Origin: Sipunculus nudus
Taxonomy: Eukaryota > Annelida > Sipuncula > Golfingiida > Sipunculidae
Direction of reading: 5' to 3'
Assembly (NCBI GenBank): GCA_026874595.1
Contig: CM049318.1
Location: 55,073,250-55,137,249 of the forward strand
DNA: 64,000 nucleotides
The translations under genes were made by a program, and so were the position numbers. How positions within the stretch are numbered: position 1 is the stretch's first letter; each line of letters begins with the position of its first letter. Positions 1 to 10,430 of the stretch are shown piece after piece. The notes under the pieces were generated by a model, which was not told where the DNA came from, did no database searches, and worked only from the letters and a program-made list of their open reading frames with translations.

Positions 1-273
1 CAGATCCTGAACATAGAAAATTTCATGAAAGACAGAAATTTTCATGAAAAATGCACATATATGGACTTTTTTTTTCACAATGCCTGCAGATACTGGCCTG
101 ATTTTTGGTGTGTTGCTTGATAATGACCCTTTACAGATCGATTTTGCATTTTGCCCTTGTTGACCTACTTTTGACCATACAACACCTCCTGAACTTAAAA
201 AATTTTACAAAATTTAACAAATGTTTCTAATTTGCCCCAGGCGGGGGCATTCGTGTCGTTCCGACACATCTAG
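1..273 (+). mobile_element. 3' terminal fragment of a Helitron/Helentron-like element
   Basis: At 253-267 a perfect hairpin, GTGTCG-TTC-CGACAC, is followed by ATCTAG|TTTT. This is the same hairpin-then-CTAG|TTT ending as the complete HLE-A and HLE-B copies elsewhere in the window. The 5' part lies outside the window, so family identity is unknown. Confidence 0.55.
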
Positions 274-490
274 TTTTCTATATATTTTTCCACAAAAAAA
301 GGTGGTTGTGTGATTTGTTCAAAAACTATTGGCACGTCAATGAGCATGACTGTCAACTCATCATGACTTCACACACGGGGAAATCCCCTTTGACTTAAAA
401 ATTCTAGATCTCATCAAAACCTTAGTATTTCTGACACAGCCAACCCCAAACTTTCAGAGAAGAATAAAAATAACATGTATTGCGAGATAT
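274..490 (+). repeat. Dispersed repeat, copy 1 of 2
   Basis: Shares an extended, gapped similarity with 1868-2085. Common blocks include GTGATTTGTTCAAA, AAAAATTCTAGATCTCATCA and the AACATGTATT end. The two copies flank MINDY4 exon A. Type unknown; no coding capacity seen. Confidence 0.6.
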
Positions 491-763
491 TAAACATCAA
501 CAACTGACAGCTTTTACAATTTCCATAACAGATGTAACTCATGTTTTTTTCTTTACCTGTTTGTGACTTGTAAAAATCCTTATTCAGCTTTTCCAGGATG
601 TCATTTATATAAGTGCACACACACACCTAGTTTATCTAAACCTAAATTGTACTTTTATTCAAACACACCACTTATCTTTTTACATATGATATCAGGGTGT
701 TTCCATCTTGAATTTGTGAACTATAAACATGAAATAATGCATAGTGATATTGTTAACCTGCAG

Positions 764-827
764 TGTGATATCTGACATGGATGAACCAACAAACCAACTG
801 ATGGGGGCCCATGGCTACTGTACTCAG
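764..827 (+). CDS. MINDY4: MINDY4 exon A (first coding exon in the window)
   Basis: Acceptor AACCTGCAG at 755-763 and donor CAG|GTAATG at 827/828. After one carried-over base the exon reads [21 protein letters not shown] and ends in phase 0. The GAHGYCTQ block is typical of MINDY4 just before the AVSNVF block. Upstream exons lie outside the window. Confidence 0.85.
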
Positions 828-3800
828 GTAATGTCAGACATTTTACCAACAATATACATGTATATTTACAGTATTTACAATTAAACAGGATTGATATGTA
901 TGCCAGATTTTAGAAGACTTAAGACCTGATAATAGTATCTTTTAGTCTTGAAGCAAACTTGTAATCCTTGAAAATATTTTTGACCATCAATCATTTTCTA
1001 TAAAAATCAGACTTTAATTGGTTATCCATCTTTCGGTGTCTTTCATGTGAACATCAGTTTAAAAAACGCTCATTTATTATCTACAGACCATTTTTATTTT
1101 TCTTCTGCCAAGAGTTCACATGTTTTCACCACTATATGTTAATTTGTCTGATAGAAACTTTACTAAAAAAAGTATGAATAGATTTTAGATGAAAGTTTGT
1201 GGAGAATTAGTGTAACACCCAGTGAACAACCCTTAAAATTTTAGAGGTCATCTGGATCACCATTCAGGTCCATGATTTATTTTAAAGCAGGGGTGGAAAA
1301 TGATTAAGGAAAATGGGGGTCCAGCCCAGGAGGACTAATGACAAAGCCTAAAAAAATGTTCCGATGTCCGGAAAGTACTGAAAAAAATTGGTCTGAAACC
1401 CTTAAAAACAGGTTGCGGTGGCTGAAAAAGGTGGGATCTGGACCCTCTGGATCCACTTCTGTTAAAGTATTTCTTTACCGTTGGGAGATGTCTTTGTCCT
1501 GGCCAAGGGTGAGATCATCCTTTTCTAGTATAAAAAAACCTGAAGTGTAAATTTCTCAATGCAGTGGGCGTGGTTGCTGTTGCTCTCCAGACTCCAACAG
1601 CTTCTCTCCTGGCTTATGGACTTTCATAGCTGTCCTTGCTTTAGGCTTGATGTTGCATCTACAGAATTATTGCATTTAGCTTTTTCTCCCCTGTCTTTTC
1701 AAAATTTCTCCTTACTTTAGTCATAATGATTTTACTTCACCCCCTGTCTATAGGTCAAGCAGTCGTATTTCAAAACTCATTATATTATCATATAACACAC
1801 CTGCCTATGAAAAAAATATTAAAATAGATTTTACATAAACTGAACCCAATTCCTGGAGGTTCAACATTTTTTCTATTTATTTTTTTCACAAAAAAAACAT
1901 GATGTGATTTGTTCAAAGGCTAATGGCACATCTATGAGCACTGTTAATTTGGCAGTGACGTCCCCTGCAGGGAAAACCCCTGTGACTAAAAATTCTAGAT
2001 CTCATCAAAAGCTTAGTCTTTCTGACACTTTCAGCCTCAAATTTTCAGAAAAGAATGAAACAACATGTATTACTAGAATTATTACTCTCTGAGGACCAGA
2101 CATAGAACTTTATGCAGAACTCCATGTTGTATACTACACCCCTGTTAGTGATTTGGAAGCGAGGCTTACCCCTTCCTTCGGTCACCTGATTTCTCATTTT
2201 CTGTGATATTTGTTACCTTTATAATAGTGTGCTATATCCTTTGTTTGATGTTTTGGTTTCTGTATGATGAGATGTTTCTTTTGTTGTGATAAAGGACATA
2301 ATCATCTATCCTGTGTTGACTTCTGCATGTGTCTCCATTTAAGTTATATAAACTTATTTAGTTTATATGGATTGTACAAATAGCTATTATAACTAATCAA
2401 GGCACTCACCCTGGCTCCGATGTGGTGTTCGGTAGTCTGTATGGGTTGAGGAAACTGGAGAAACCATGGGCCTTGCATGGTCAACTTCAACAACTTGTGT
2501 TAGCAATACATGGGATCAAACCTAGGTTCCCAGTGGAGGGAGCCAAGCGTTTTACCCCTCGACTGTCCAGGCCTTGTCATTTCTAAATTTTGCTTGTGAC
2601 ATCACACTTTGCACCAGCCAATCACGTAAGTGCCCAATCTCTGGTCTGGTTGCAATGCTTCTGCACATAACACCACCATGTGCTGTTAGGTTTACCTAAC
2701 CTATATGGATCCACTTTTACTGTGTAATGGAGCTTGCTGTACCTGGTTTGTAACCCAGTCAACAGTGAATCTCAGGCTTCATGTTACCCTTCCATATAAG
2801 CATCTCCTTCAGGGTTGAGGGTTATTAATATAATTTATAAAGTTATTCTTTCTGTTTATTTACAGGATATGGTTAACTTGTTCCTGACGGGTCATGCAGT
2901 ATCTAATGTGTTCAACGATAAAATGGAGCTGGACTCCGGCAGCGGGCCTGTTACCATACTGAAGGGCATCAAAGGTCGCAGTGACATAGGCCTCATGTCT
3001 CTCTTTGAACATTACAAGTCCTGCAAGGTAAGACAAGAGACCATTTTAACCACATTTTTATTAAAATTCATTGTGGACACTAAAATGGCTTATATCCTAG
3101 CTTGGAATTAAAATGAAAATCCAACTATTGTGATATCAAAATATATGATAATGGATTTAAAGTATCTGGTAAAGATTTAAGAAAAATAAGTTTCAGGATT
3201 ATTGAATGTTGGTGTAAAAATTTCTAATATTTAATCAAGGTCACCATAAAATAAAAATTATACATTATTTTAAACATTCTTGATTTAAGGCTTTACATGA
3301 ACCTTTGTGGGAAATAATCCAGAAATCATATTTTGTCATCTGGACAGTGAGTGAATCTTTGATGCTCTGTATAGCTTTCACCTTTTGCCTTCAATGGCAT
3401 CGGGGATTGAACCAGGGACCTTCAGCTCCAGTCACTAGGCTATGTCCTACCCCACTGTCTTCCTCAGTGTACTACCACTCACTGAAATTTCAAAATTATT
3501 GATTTCATGTCTTGTTTCAACATGACTGATTCAGTTGAGTCTTTTGCATCATTTGTATGGTCGGGGATTGTGGGTTCAGTTATATATCATCCACTCAAGG
3601 GATCATCCACAAGAGCACTGCTGACACACCACAGAAGAAACTTCAAGTAGTTATTGCATGTCCGTTGAATTTTTGATAAAAATATATAGACAGTTGTTAA
3701 GTCTCTGTGAACATCACAGATACAGATGGTGCAGTCTCAAATGAAATAGGATTGTGGAGAAATCTTAGTCATAGGTGGGGCAAAGAGTTGTAGCCCATCA

Positions 3801-6800
3801 ACGGCCAGCTCTCTCTGTTACACTACACAGCAACACGCACTCAACCTGTATGGCACAGGGACACTTTTACAAATTACATATTGAATCCTTCCACTTGCAA
3901 CATAAAAAGACAAATGGTGCAATCGGTTGATGACTTTCACCTTAAAACTACTGCTGGTGTCACAGAATTAAAACCTACTAAACTTCTTCCCTAGCCTTTT
4001 TCTGACAATTAATAACTCGCACCATAAAATACAATGAATAAATATAAACGATGTAATACCATGCAAGTAAAAAAAGCAAAACCACAGTGCCCTGACAGTA
4101 GTGAGGCCAGAATCATAAACTTTTGATTTCATTGACTGGTTATAAATATTTTCAGTGGGCATTAAGATACAATGCATTATGTCAAAAATATTTTATTTTG
4201 CTGAAAATATATATTCCTCAAGTTGATGGAAAAGTTCGGGGAGGGAGGCAAAGACAGTTTTTTGTAGTCAAAGCTATTCTAGTTAATATTTATTTTTTCC
4301 TTTTTCCAGGTGGGGACATATTTGAAGACTCCTCGCTTTCCGATTTGGGTTGTGTGTAGTGAGAGTCACTTCAGTGTGCTGTTCTCACTGAAGCGTGAAT
4401 TAGTCAGTGACTGGAAGGCCGAGCGGAGGTTTGATCTGTATTACTATGATGGTCTGGGTAGGCAAGAGGAACAAATCAAGCTTACTGTTGGTAAGTTTCA
4501 GTTATTTGAACAGCAGATAAAATTTCCCATAAGGGGAAAAATATACAAATATATATATATTTATACACATATGAACATATACATATATATCCATATATGA
4601 TATACACATTAAAGATATCCACTATGACACTGTGCTCACAAGCTTTAAACACAACCCAGGTAAGTCTTATTTTTGTCCCCTGACAAAGCGAAAACAAGAT
4701 GTTCCAGGTCTGTTAACTTCAAAACATTTGGAAAGATCCATGAACTATGATATAAAGTTGTCTTGTAGACACACTGATAGAAGTTGTTCTGAAATTCTGT
4801 GAAAACAATATTCACACATGAAGGTACAATTATTTTATATTACTGTATTCAAAACAACTCAGAAAATATTTGATATTTAACTGTCAAATCCTTTGGTTAA
4901 ACTGTGCTATAACTTGTAATCATTGGGTAACAATATGCTATAAATTGTATACCTGTGTTAAAACTATACTAACACTTGTGATGTCATACATCAAACTAAG
5001 TACAATGATAAAATTATATGTTACAATAAACATTTTTTTATATTTCTCTTGCACTCTGATTATCACAGGAAGAAAACCAGGTAATTTCTCAGTATTTGAT
5101 TGCTTTAAGTTGGTGCCTAGAACTTTAACACTACATTCTGAATGCACTTAAAATTAGAAGGCCCTCACCAGAGAGCAAATACCACTGCCTAGGCTTAATA
5201 TTCTGGCACAAGTGAAAAAAAAAATAGGAAAAATTATCCAGAAGGACTGAAACAGTTTTCCTGTGCAGGGATTTAGACTGTGGTTGCTATTCAACTGAGC
5301 ATATGCACCATCTACTTAACCAGCATGCTTGCTTTGCTTCCTTGAACATCATATCAAGAGTAGACACTAAGCTTATTTTATACCATAATGCAACATTACT
5401 ACAAGTTTATTGAAAACCCTCCCACATTTTTTTCCGAAACAAGAGAGATATAAATGTAAAACTGACATACCTTGGCAGAGGTTTGAAATATAAACCTAGG
5501 TGTTTTGTTTACTGATTGGCAGCAAATTGAAAATTACAGATTGAGACCAAACATTTTCACCACATTTGTATGTTTGATGCATATGTAGACCCTAACTATC
5601 ACAGTTATTACCTTAACAGCTGAAATAAGATGAAAAGTAATTCTATAATTAGTCAGTAATGGCATTGGTGTTAATCAGTGTAGTGCTTACTGTCATGAAG
5701 CCACTGTCTCATATAGTGGTACCTGTCTGAAAGACCACCTGTCTTATAAGACCACCAGTCTATTTAGACCATCCTAAGGTGAAACAAAAGATTTTCCAAG
5801 CTGTACACCTTGTATCCAGCATCTGTTCTTATATTATTCTCACACTGTAAACATTTATTCTCTTTCATCTGCATTTAATTTATGATTATAGAATTTATTA
5901 GTCAGTTTTTACATTCACTGCACCAGCGTATGGTTTAGCCATTTGTTCAGCTACCAGTTTTATCAGTGGACAGTTAAGGAAGACAAACAAAACCATGTTA
6001 AACAAGCAAGTGAATGGACACTATAAATTCAACAAATCCAGCAGACAGAACCATTAACTATTAAAAACTAGAAAAGCACTCAGTGAGCACAGACCTCCGC
6101 CAAGGCAGGTCATTACCCCCATATGGCAATGTCAGAAATGCAGCATTTTCCTAAAAAAAAATTCCTGGATCCAGATGATGATTCAGATCACCCCTAATAT
6201 TTGATCAATTGTTCCTTGTATCATTGCTGAGCTATCTTGAAAATTCCATCAAAATCCTTGAATAACTTTTTGAGAATTGTTGCTAACAGACAGACAAACT
6301 AACCAACGCCGGCAAAAACATAACCCCTGCCTCTTGGCGGAGGTAGAAAAACTGTTCATGCAGGAATAATTGGTAGATGAGTGGCAGATCACTATCGTAT
6401 GCAGTTATAATTTTGTCTTTATATTGCAGATGAAACAGTATTCAGAATTAACAAACCATGTATATATTATGAATTTCAGACACTTCAAATCGATTCTACG
6501 TACCGCCAACAGATGATGATCTTGTTCCTCCGTTAGAACTCTGCATCAGGACCAAGTAAGTGCTCCACTTTCCGAAATATTCCAACCAAGTGGGCTTGTT
6601 AGCACTGGTTATAAATTAAAGGTGCCCCATCACATACCTTTTGAAATAGAATTTATGTGATTTTTTACTTCCTTTGTGTATATATTAATGATCTAAGGGT
6701 AATTTTGGTTGTGAAAACTTCTTAAAAGGCCTTTGTGAAGGATGTGTGAACTTGTTTATCAACATGTTTGTAAACACAGCAATGTTGACAAATGGGAAAA

Positions 6801-7938
6801 ACATGTGACCTAAAATGGTAGGTTGCATATATGCAGAGGTAGAAATTTCACTTGTTTCAAAATGCCATTTGCAAAGCTCTGGCTTATCTGACTTGCTGAC
6901 AGTTGCATTTGTTGAATTTGTTCTGATTATTCTGGCAGGCCCCCCCACATATTATTATAAATGCGTTGATGTAAACAAAATAAGCAGCCTGTGTGCAGAG
7001 ATATCCATGTTTTCTTGCATATTTTTTATGAAAGTTCAAAGGGATTACCTTTAGTTTATATAGGTCAGATAGGTGATTGGGACCCTTTAAACATTTAAAG
7101 CTAGCCATTCACATACCTTTTCTATAGAATTTGTAATTTCTGGTTTGCTCTGCATATGTATTAATGACCTTAAGGTAATTCCTGTTAAGGAAAGTTCTTG
7201 TAATGCTTCTCTGATGGATGTAAGTTCTTGTTTATCTGCAAGCTATCTACAAGGTTTACGAAAGGTTCTAAGGTTTATCTTCAGATATTGATATAGCCCC
7301 CTTTAATAAATGTGTTTATTTACTTACAATTACTATCATATTTATAAAGAATGATAACTCATATTAACTGCTTTAGCTAAATAAGCATGATTTAACAGCT
7401 GGCCTTGTTTGCCCCAATCTTATTGCTTTATCACTTTCAGAGACACCAGTGAGATGATAAGCAACATGTAATTAAACATTGAATCTGCTGCATTTTGTGA
7501 GACATTCATGATCAAATGACTGATAAACATTTGCACACAATCAATACAAGTATTATCTCACCATATACCTGCTGTTTTTCTTTTTTTTTTTTTTTTTCAA
7601 TTAATTTGTAAACAAAAATAGCTAAATTGAATAAATTTCAAATAATTAAAATAGGTTTTCATGTCACTGAATGATAAATCATCTGAACAGAAACCTGTTT
7701 TTTCCACTTGTTTGGAATATACATTGGGATTTTTTATTTACAAATATCTGTAAAAAATAGCTTAATTTAACAAACATAATTTGATAATTATAATGATACT
7801 TTGTCACTGAATAAATGAATATGTCAAAAAGCGATTCAGTCAGCTGATGGGAAACATGCAGTAATTATATTTTATTTTCTCTTTAACAGGTGGCCAGGTG
7901 CGGAGGTTGATTGGAATGGTACCGAGCCTCTCTTGTAG
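764..7938 (+). CDS. MINDY4: MINDY4 (FAM188B) deubiquitinase, C-terminal part, five exons
   Basis: Five exons (764-827, 2866-3027, 4310-4490, 6480-6555, 7890-7938) splice in phase through GT-AG sites into 176 residues ending at a TAG. The protein reads AHGYCTQ, then the AVSNVF and LDSGSG blocks, [44 protein letters not shown], and the ending [20 protein letters not shown]. This is the conserved C-terminal half of the MINDY-3/4 (DUF4205) catalytic domain. The LYYYDGL and LELCIRTKW blocks and the stop just after WNGTEPLL fit MINDY4 rather than MINDY3. MINDY enzymes are cysteine proteases that trim K48-linked polyubiquitin. The His of SESHFSVLF should be the catalytic histidine by family analogy. 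The catalytic Cys would be encoded left of the window. Human MINDY4 is about 757 residues, so roughly a quarter of the protein is here. Family call is secure; activity is inferred. Confidence 0.93.
1288..1462 (+). repeat. Old CAGGGG-type repeat fragment
   Basis: Starts GCAGGGGTGGAAAA and continues through phrases (GGGGGTCCAGC, CTAAAAAAATG, ATCTGGACCC) that resemble the CAGGGGCGG(A/G)TCCAGGATTTT repeats at 13.26-13.8 kb. Probably a decayed DNA-transposon derivative. Confidence 0.35.
1868..2085 (+). repeat. Dispersed repeat, copy 2 of 2
   Basis: Same family as 274-490, same orientation, inside the MINDY4 A-B intron. The copies are clearly diverged, so this is an old dispersed repeat rather than a recent duplication. 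Confidence 0.6.
2866..3027 (+). CDS. MINDY4: MINDY4 exon B
   Basis: Acceptor TTTACAG, donor AAG|GTAAGA. The exon has 54 whole codons, phase 0 at both ends. It encodes [26 protein letters not shown] and [18 protein letters not shown], all strongly conserved in MINDY4. Confidence 0.95.
4310..4490 (+). CDS. MINDY4: MINDY4 exon C, carries the predicted catalytic His
   Basis: Acceptor TTTTTCCAG, donor TTG|GTAAGT; starts in phase 0 and ends in phase 1. It encodes [35 protein letters not shown] and [17 protein letters not shown]. The His in SESHFSVLF is the expected catalytic histidine of the MINDY fold. Confidence 0.95.
4544..4603 (+). repeat. AT/ATAC-rich simple repeat
   Basis: Imperfect (TA)n with interspersed ACATAT units just downstream of the MINDY4 exon C donor. 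The open frames seen here on both strands are by-products of the simple sequence. Confidence 0.75.
6068..6347 (-). mobile_element. Short Helentron-like element, minus orientation
   Basis: Read on the minus strand, the element begins near TCTACCTCCGCCAAGAGG. Its sequence CCTCCGCCAAG recurs inverted as CTTGGCGGAGG near the 3' end, followed by an imperfect GTGCTCACTGAGTGC hairpin and TTTTCTAG|TTT. A subterminal inverted repeat, then a hairpin, then CTAG, is the same layout as HLE-A and HLE-B. It is about 280 bp, has no coding capacity, and lies in the MINDY4 C-D intron. Confidence 0.6.
6480..6555 (+). CDS. MINDY4: MINDY4 exon D
   Basis: Acceptor AATTTCAG, donor CCAA|GTAAGT. It completes the split codon GAC and encodes [14 protein letters not shown] and [12 protein letters not shown], with phase 2 at its end. 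The stretch before DDDLVPP is variable in the family; [12 protein letters not shown] is conserved. Confidence 0.93.
6616..7090 (+). mobile_element. MITE family D, full copy, TTAA-flanked
   Basis: Bounded by TTAA at 6616-6619 and 7087-7090. Inverted ends AGGTGCCCCATCAC and GTGATTGGGACCCT lie immediately inside, and the body is about 470 bp and noncoding. Related copies are at 38,831-39,231, 60,900-61,360 and 61,435-64,000. TTAA flanks are the signature of piggyBac-type transposition, but the mobilising transposase is not in the window. Confidence 0.75.
7095..7270 (+). mobile_element. MITE family D, partial copy
   Basis: Begins TTAAAGCTAGCCATTCACAT and follows the left half of the adjacent full copy (CATACCTTTTCTATAGAATTT, TATTAATGACC, AAGGTAATT). 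It then loses similarity. Probably an older fragment next to which the full copy lies. Confidence 0.6.
7890..7938 (+). CDS. MINDY4: MINDY4 terminal coding exon
   Basis: Acceptor CTTTAACAG. The split Lys codon is completed and the exon encodes [15 protein letters not shown] followed by TAG at 7936-7938. Position and sequence of the stop match the usual MINDY4 terminus. Confidence 0.93.
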
Positions 7939-9950
7939 CTGTGGGATTCCCCATGGAGACATTTATTTTCATACATCTTACACTGAAACCATGTCCCCAC
8001 TGACTATTAGTACACACCTGAGAGTGACAGTCACTGCTTCATTGTATCAGTGTTTCATACAAATCTGTCAGTAATAGACTTACAAATTTGTCAGCAGTTT
8101 CCTAGTGGTAGGTTTGATGGACCTAAACACCTTGGTGTCAGTCATTGCCAATAGATGTCACTATGTATGGTGGTTTAATTATAAAATTATTTTTCAATGA
8201 TACAACAACCTGAAAAAAAAAATTAACTGGCCAGACAAATTATGAAATCTATTCCTCTGAACCAGTTGTTATGGGTCAATATTTATTGGGAAAGATTTTA
8301 ACAGCAATGTGTCAAACCCTACATAATTTTAATTCGACAAAGATATCCCTGCCAAGTGTTACATCTCATAGTATACTACAATATAGAAATACTGTACATG
8401 TATATCATATAATTTAATATAGAAAAACAGGTGGTCCCATTTCTGTATGTTAAGCAGTTATTTTTTGCTACCATTAGAGCTACAGATTCCAAATTTGGCA
8501 TAGGATGTCATTAGCTTGATTTACACATCGCCAGCTTGACCAACTTCTGTTACTATCACTAGACTTTTATTTACTAACGGAATAGAACTGTGTGTTTTGT
8601 AAAGCAAGTCTATGTGCCTTTGTATTTCGGATTAGATGAAGTTTAGATAAATTATGGATCATAAATGTCTGACAATGATTTTTCACTATGTTTTCATCTT
8701 TGTGACTGCATGTTTCTTTAAAGGCCCATCAAATAGTTAAATCTGGCTTGATGACCACCCTGCTATCACTACCACCTCACTAAGAGGACAACATTTTATG
8801 GTCCTGGTCTAATGTCAATCATCACAAAAACCTCCTGCTAACTTGACCCTTTTGGCTGGTCCCTCATGTGGTCCTGTTAGCAAGATGTCACTGTATTTCC
8901 AAATACAGGTCACCCTTGGATTTAATAGAGCAGGGATATAAGTTTTTCTTCTCATTAAAGCAAATCCTATTGTTATGTAAACACCAAGTGTAGATATAGG
9001 AGGCACTGCTTTAAAGGTGATGTAACATATAACAGCCTCCTTTTTCAGGAACTGTGCCTCGGTTAAATCAGTTTATGACTGTGTCTAAATTTCATGTTAA
9101 ATGTGATATTCCAAAAACCACTTAAGCTGTATTACCAGTATGCATATTTATGATATCCCCTTCAAACATAAAATGTTTAAAAAATTATACATAGACTAGT
9201 ACTTCACTTTTGTGGCACAGGTGAAAGCTGTTAATTTTTACTTGTGGACACTGATAATGATGTAATAAAACATTCGTGCAAGCTTCCATGTTGAGACAGT
9301 GAATAGAGAAGGGAAAGTTTTAATTATTCAAATGCTCAAGAGGGGGCGCTGGAGTTCTCTCATTGAAAAGCCGTGTCATGGTCCATTATTTATGCAAAAT
9401 GAAATGAATATAAGCTTACACTTAGAGAACTTATTAAAGGATTTATTATTATTCTAATATTCAGAGAGTACTTGCATTATGTGAGCGGAAAGAATCTGTA
9501 TCATGTACCGGATCCACTGCAAAATGTAATAGATTCTTCATTGTCCCATTATGGAAATGTCCTCAACATTTCTTTAGATTCTGTTCATGACTGCCTGAGT
9601 TAGGTTTGAAAAAACACACAAACACACACATAAAACAGGATCAATCCATGCCCAACTGGTGGATCGAGGCAATTATATTAGGATATAGAACAATTATTAT
9701 TGTTGAGGCTTGTACATAAAGAGAACCTTAAGAAAATGTGTGTTCTGACACATTATTTATACTTTTTAAATCACAGTAATAGGGTAGACTTTGGGGCTAC
9801 CTGTGCCATGCTTTGATATATTTGTTTGCAGTGCCTCAAAATTTTCCCCTTTTTTGTAATATTTAATAAGTCTGTGGCCTGTTTATGCCACTCTTATTGT
9901 ATAAGAATGAAGTTAATAATTTGGTAAAAATTAAATGTTATTAACAACCT
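7939..9950 (+). other. MINDY4: Putative MINDY4 3'UTR
   Basis: No coding exon is visible after the stop. Candidate polyadenylation signals are AATAAA at 9264-9269 and ATTAAA at 9930-9935, the latter followed by a T/G-rich stretch. The end is therefore uncertain. Around 8740-8900 the sequence resembles the GACCACC-rich MITE fragment also seen at 26.8 kb. Confidence 0.4.
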
Positions 9951-10109
9951 GTCTGGCTTTCTGGTTTTATATGTTTAAATAATCCAGAAGTCACAAACTT
10001 TCTTTAATACATTCAAGTGAACCTCTGAGGATCTATCCAGATTTAACCATTTGTCTCCAAGGCACTGTGGAGTTTTTAACAGGGTACATTCTGCTGATCC
10101 ATGGATTCA

Positions 10110-10430
10110 AGGAAATAAAGTCAAAGGAAAAAAGTCACAATTTTGGGTAGGAAACAAAGGCGCAGAAAAAAATCACAATTTTGGGTAGGAAATAAAGGTG
10201 CAGAAAAAAATCACAATTTCGGGTAGGAAATTAAGGCGCAGAAAAAAGTCACAATTTTGGGTAGGAAATAAAGGCGCAGAAAAAAAGTCACAATTTTGGG
10301 TAGGAAATAAAGGAGAAGAAAAAAGTTACAATTTTGGGTAGGAAATAAAGGCGCAGAAAAAATTCACAATTTTGGGTAGGAAATAAAGGCGCAGAAAAAA
10401 AGTCACAATTTTGGGTAGGAAATAAGGTCA
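10110..10430 (+). repeat. 38-bp minisatellite, about eight copies
   Basis: Eight nearly identical head-to-tail units of about 37-38 bp, each with CACAATTTTGGGTAGGAAAT and AAAGGCGCAGAAAAAA. Differences are single substitutions and A-tract length changes. The array lies downstream of the MINDY4 3'UTR. Confidence 0.95.

Noticed and set aside
2400-2600. tRNA gene or tRNA-derived SINE
   Set aside because: GGGATCAAACCTAGGTTCCC here and GGGGATTGAACCAGGGACC near 3,404 recall a tRNA T-arm/B-box, but no cloverleaf or A-box could be fitted. At most these are decayed SINE pieces.
6815-7108. Overlapping frames as a small membrane protein gene
   Set aside because: Equivalent frames appear in the other family D MITE copies (for example at 61.5 kb), so they are repeat-derived.
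764-7938. MINDY3 (FAM188A) instead of MINDY4
   Set aside because: MINDY3 has an EF-hand-like insertion and a different ending. The [16 protein letters not shown] and WNG terminus is that of MINDY4.
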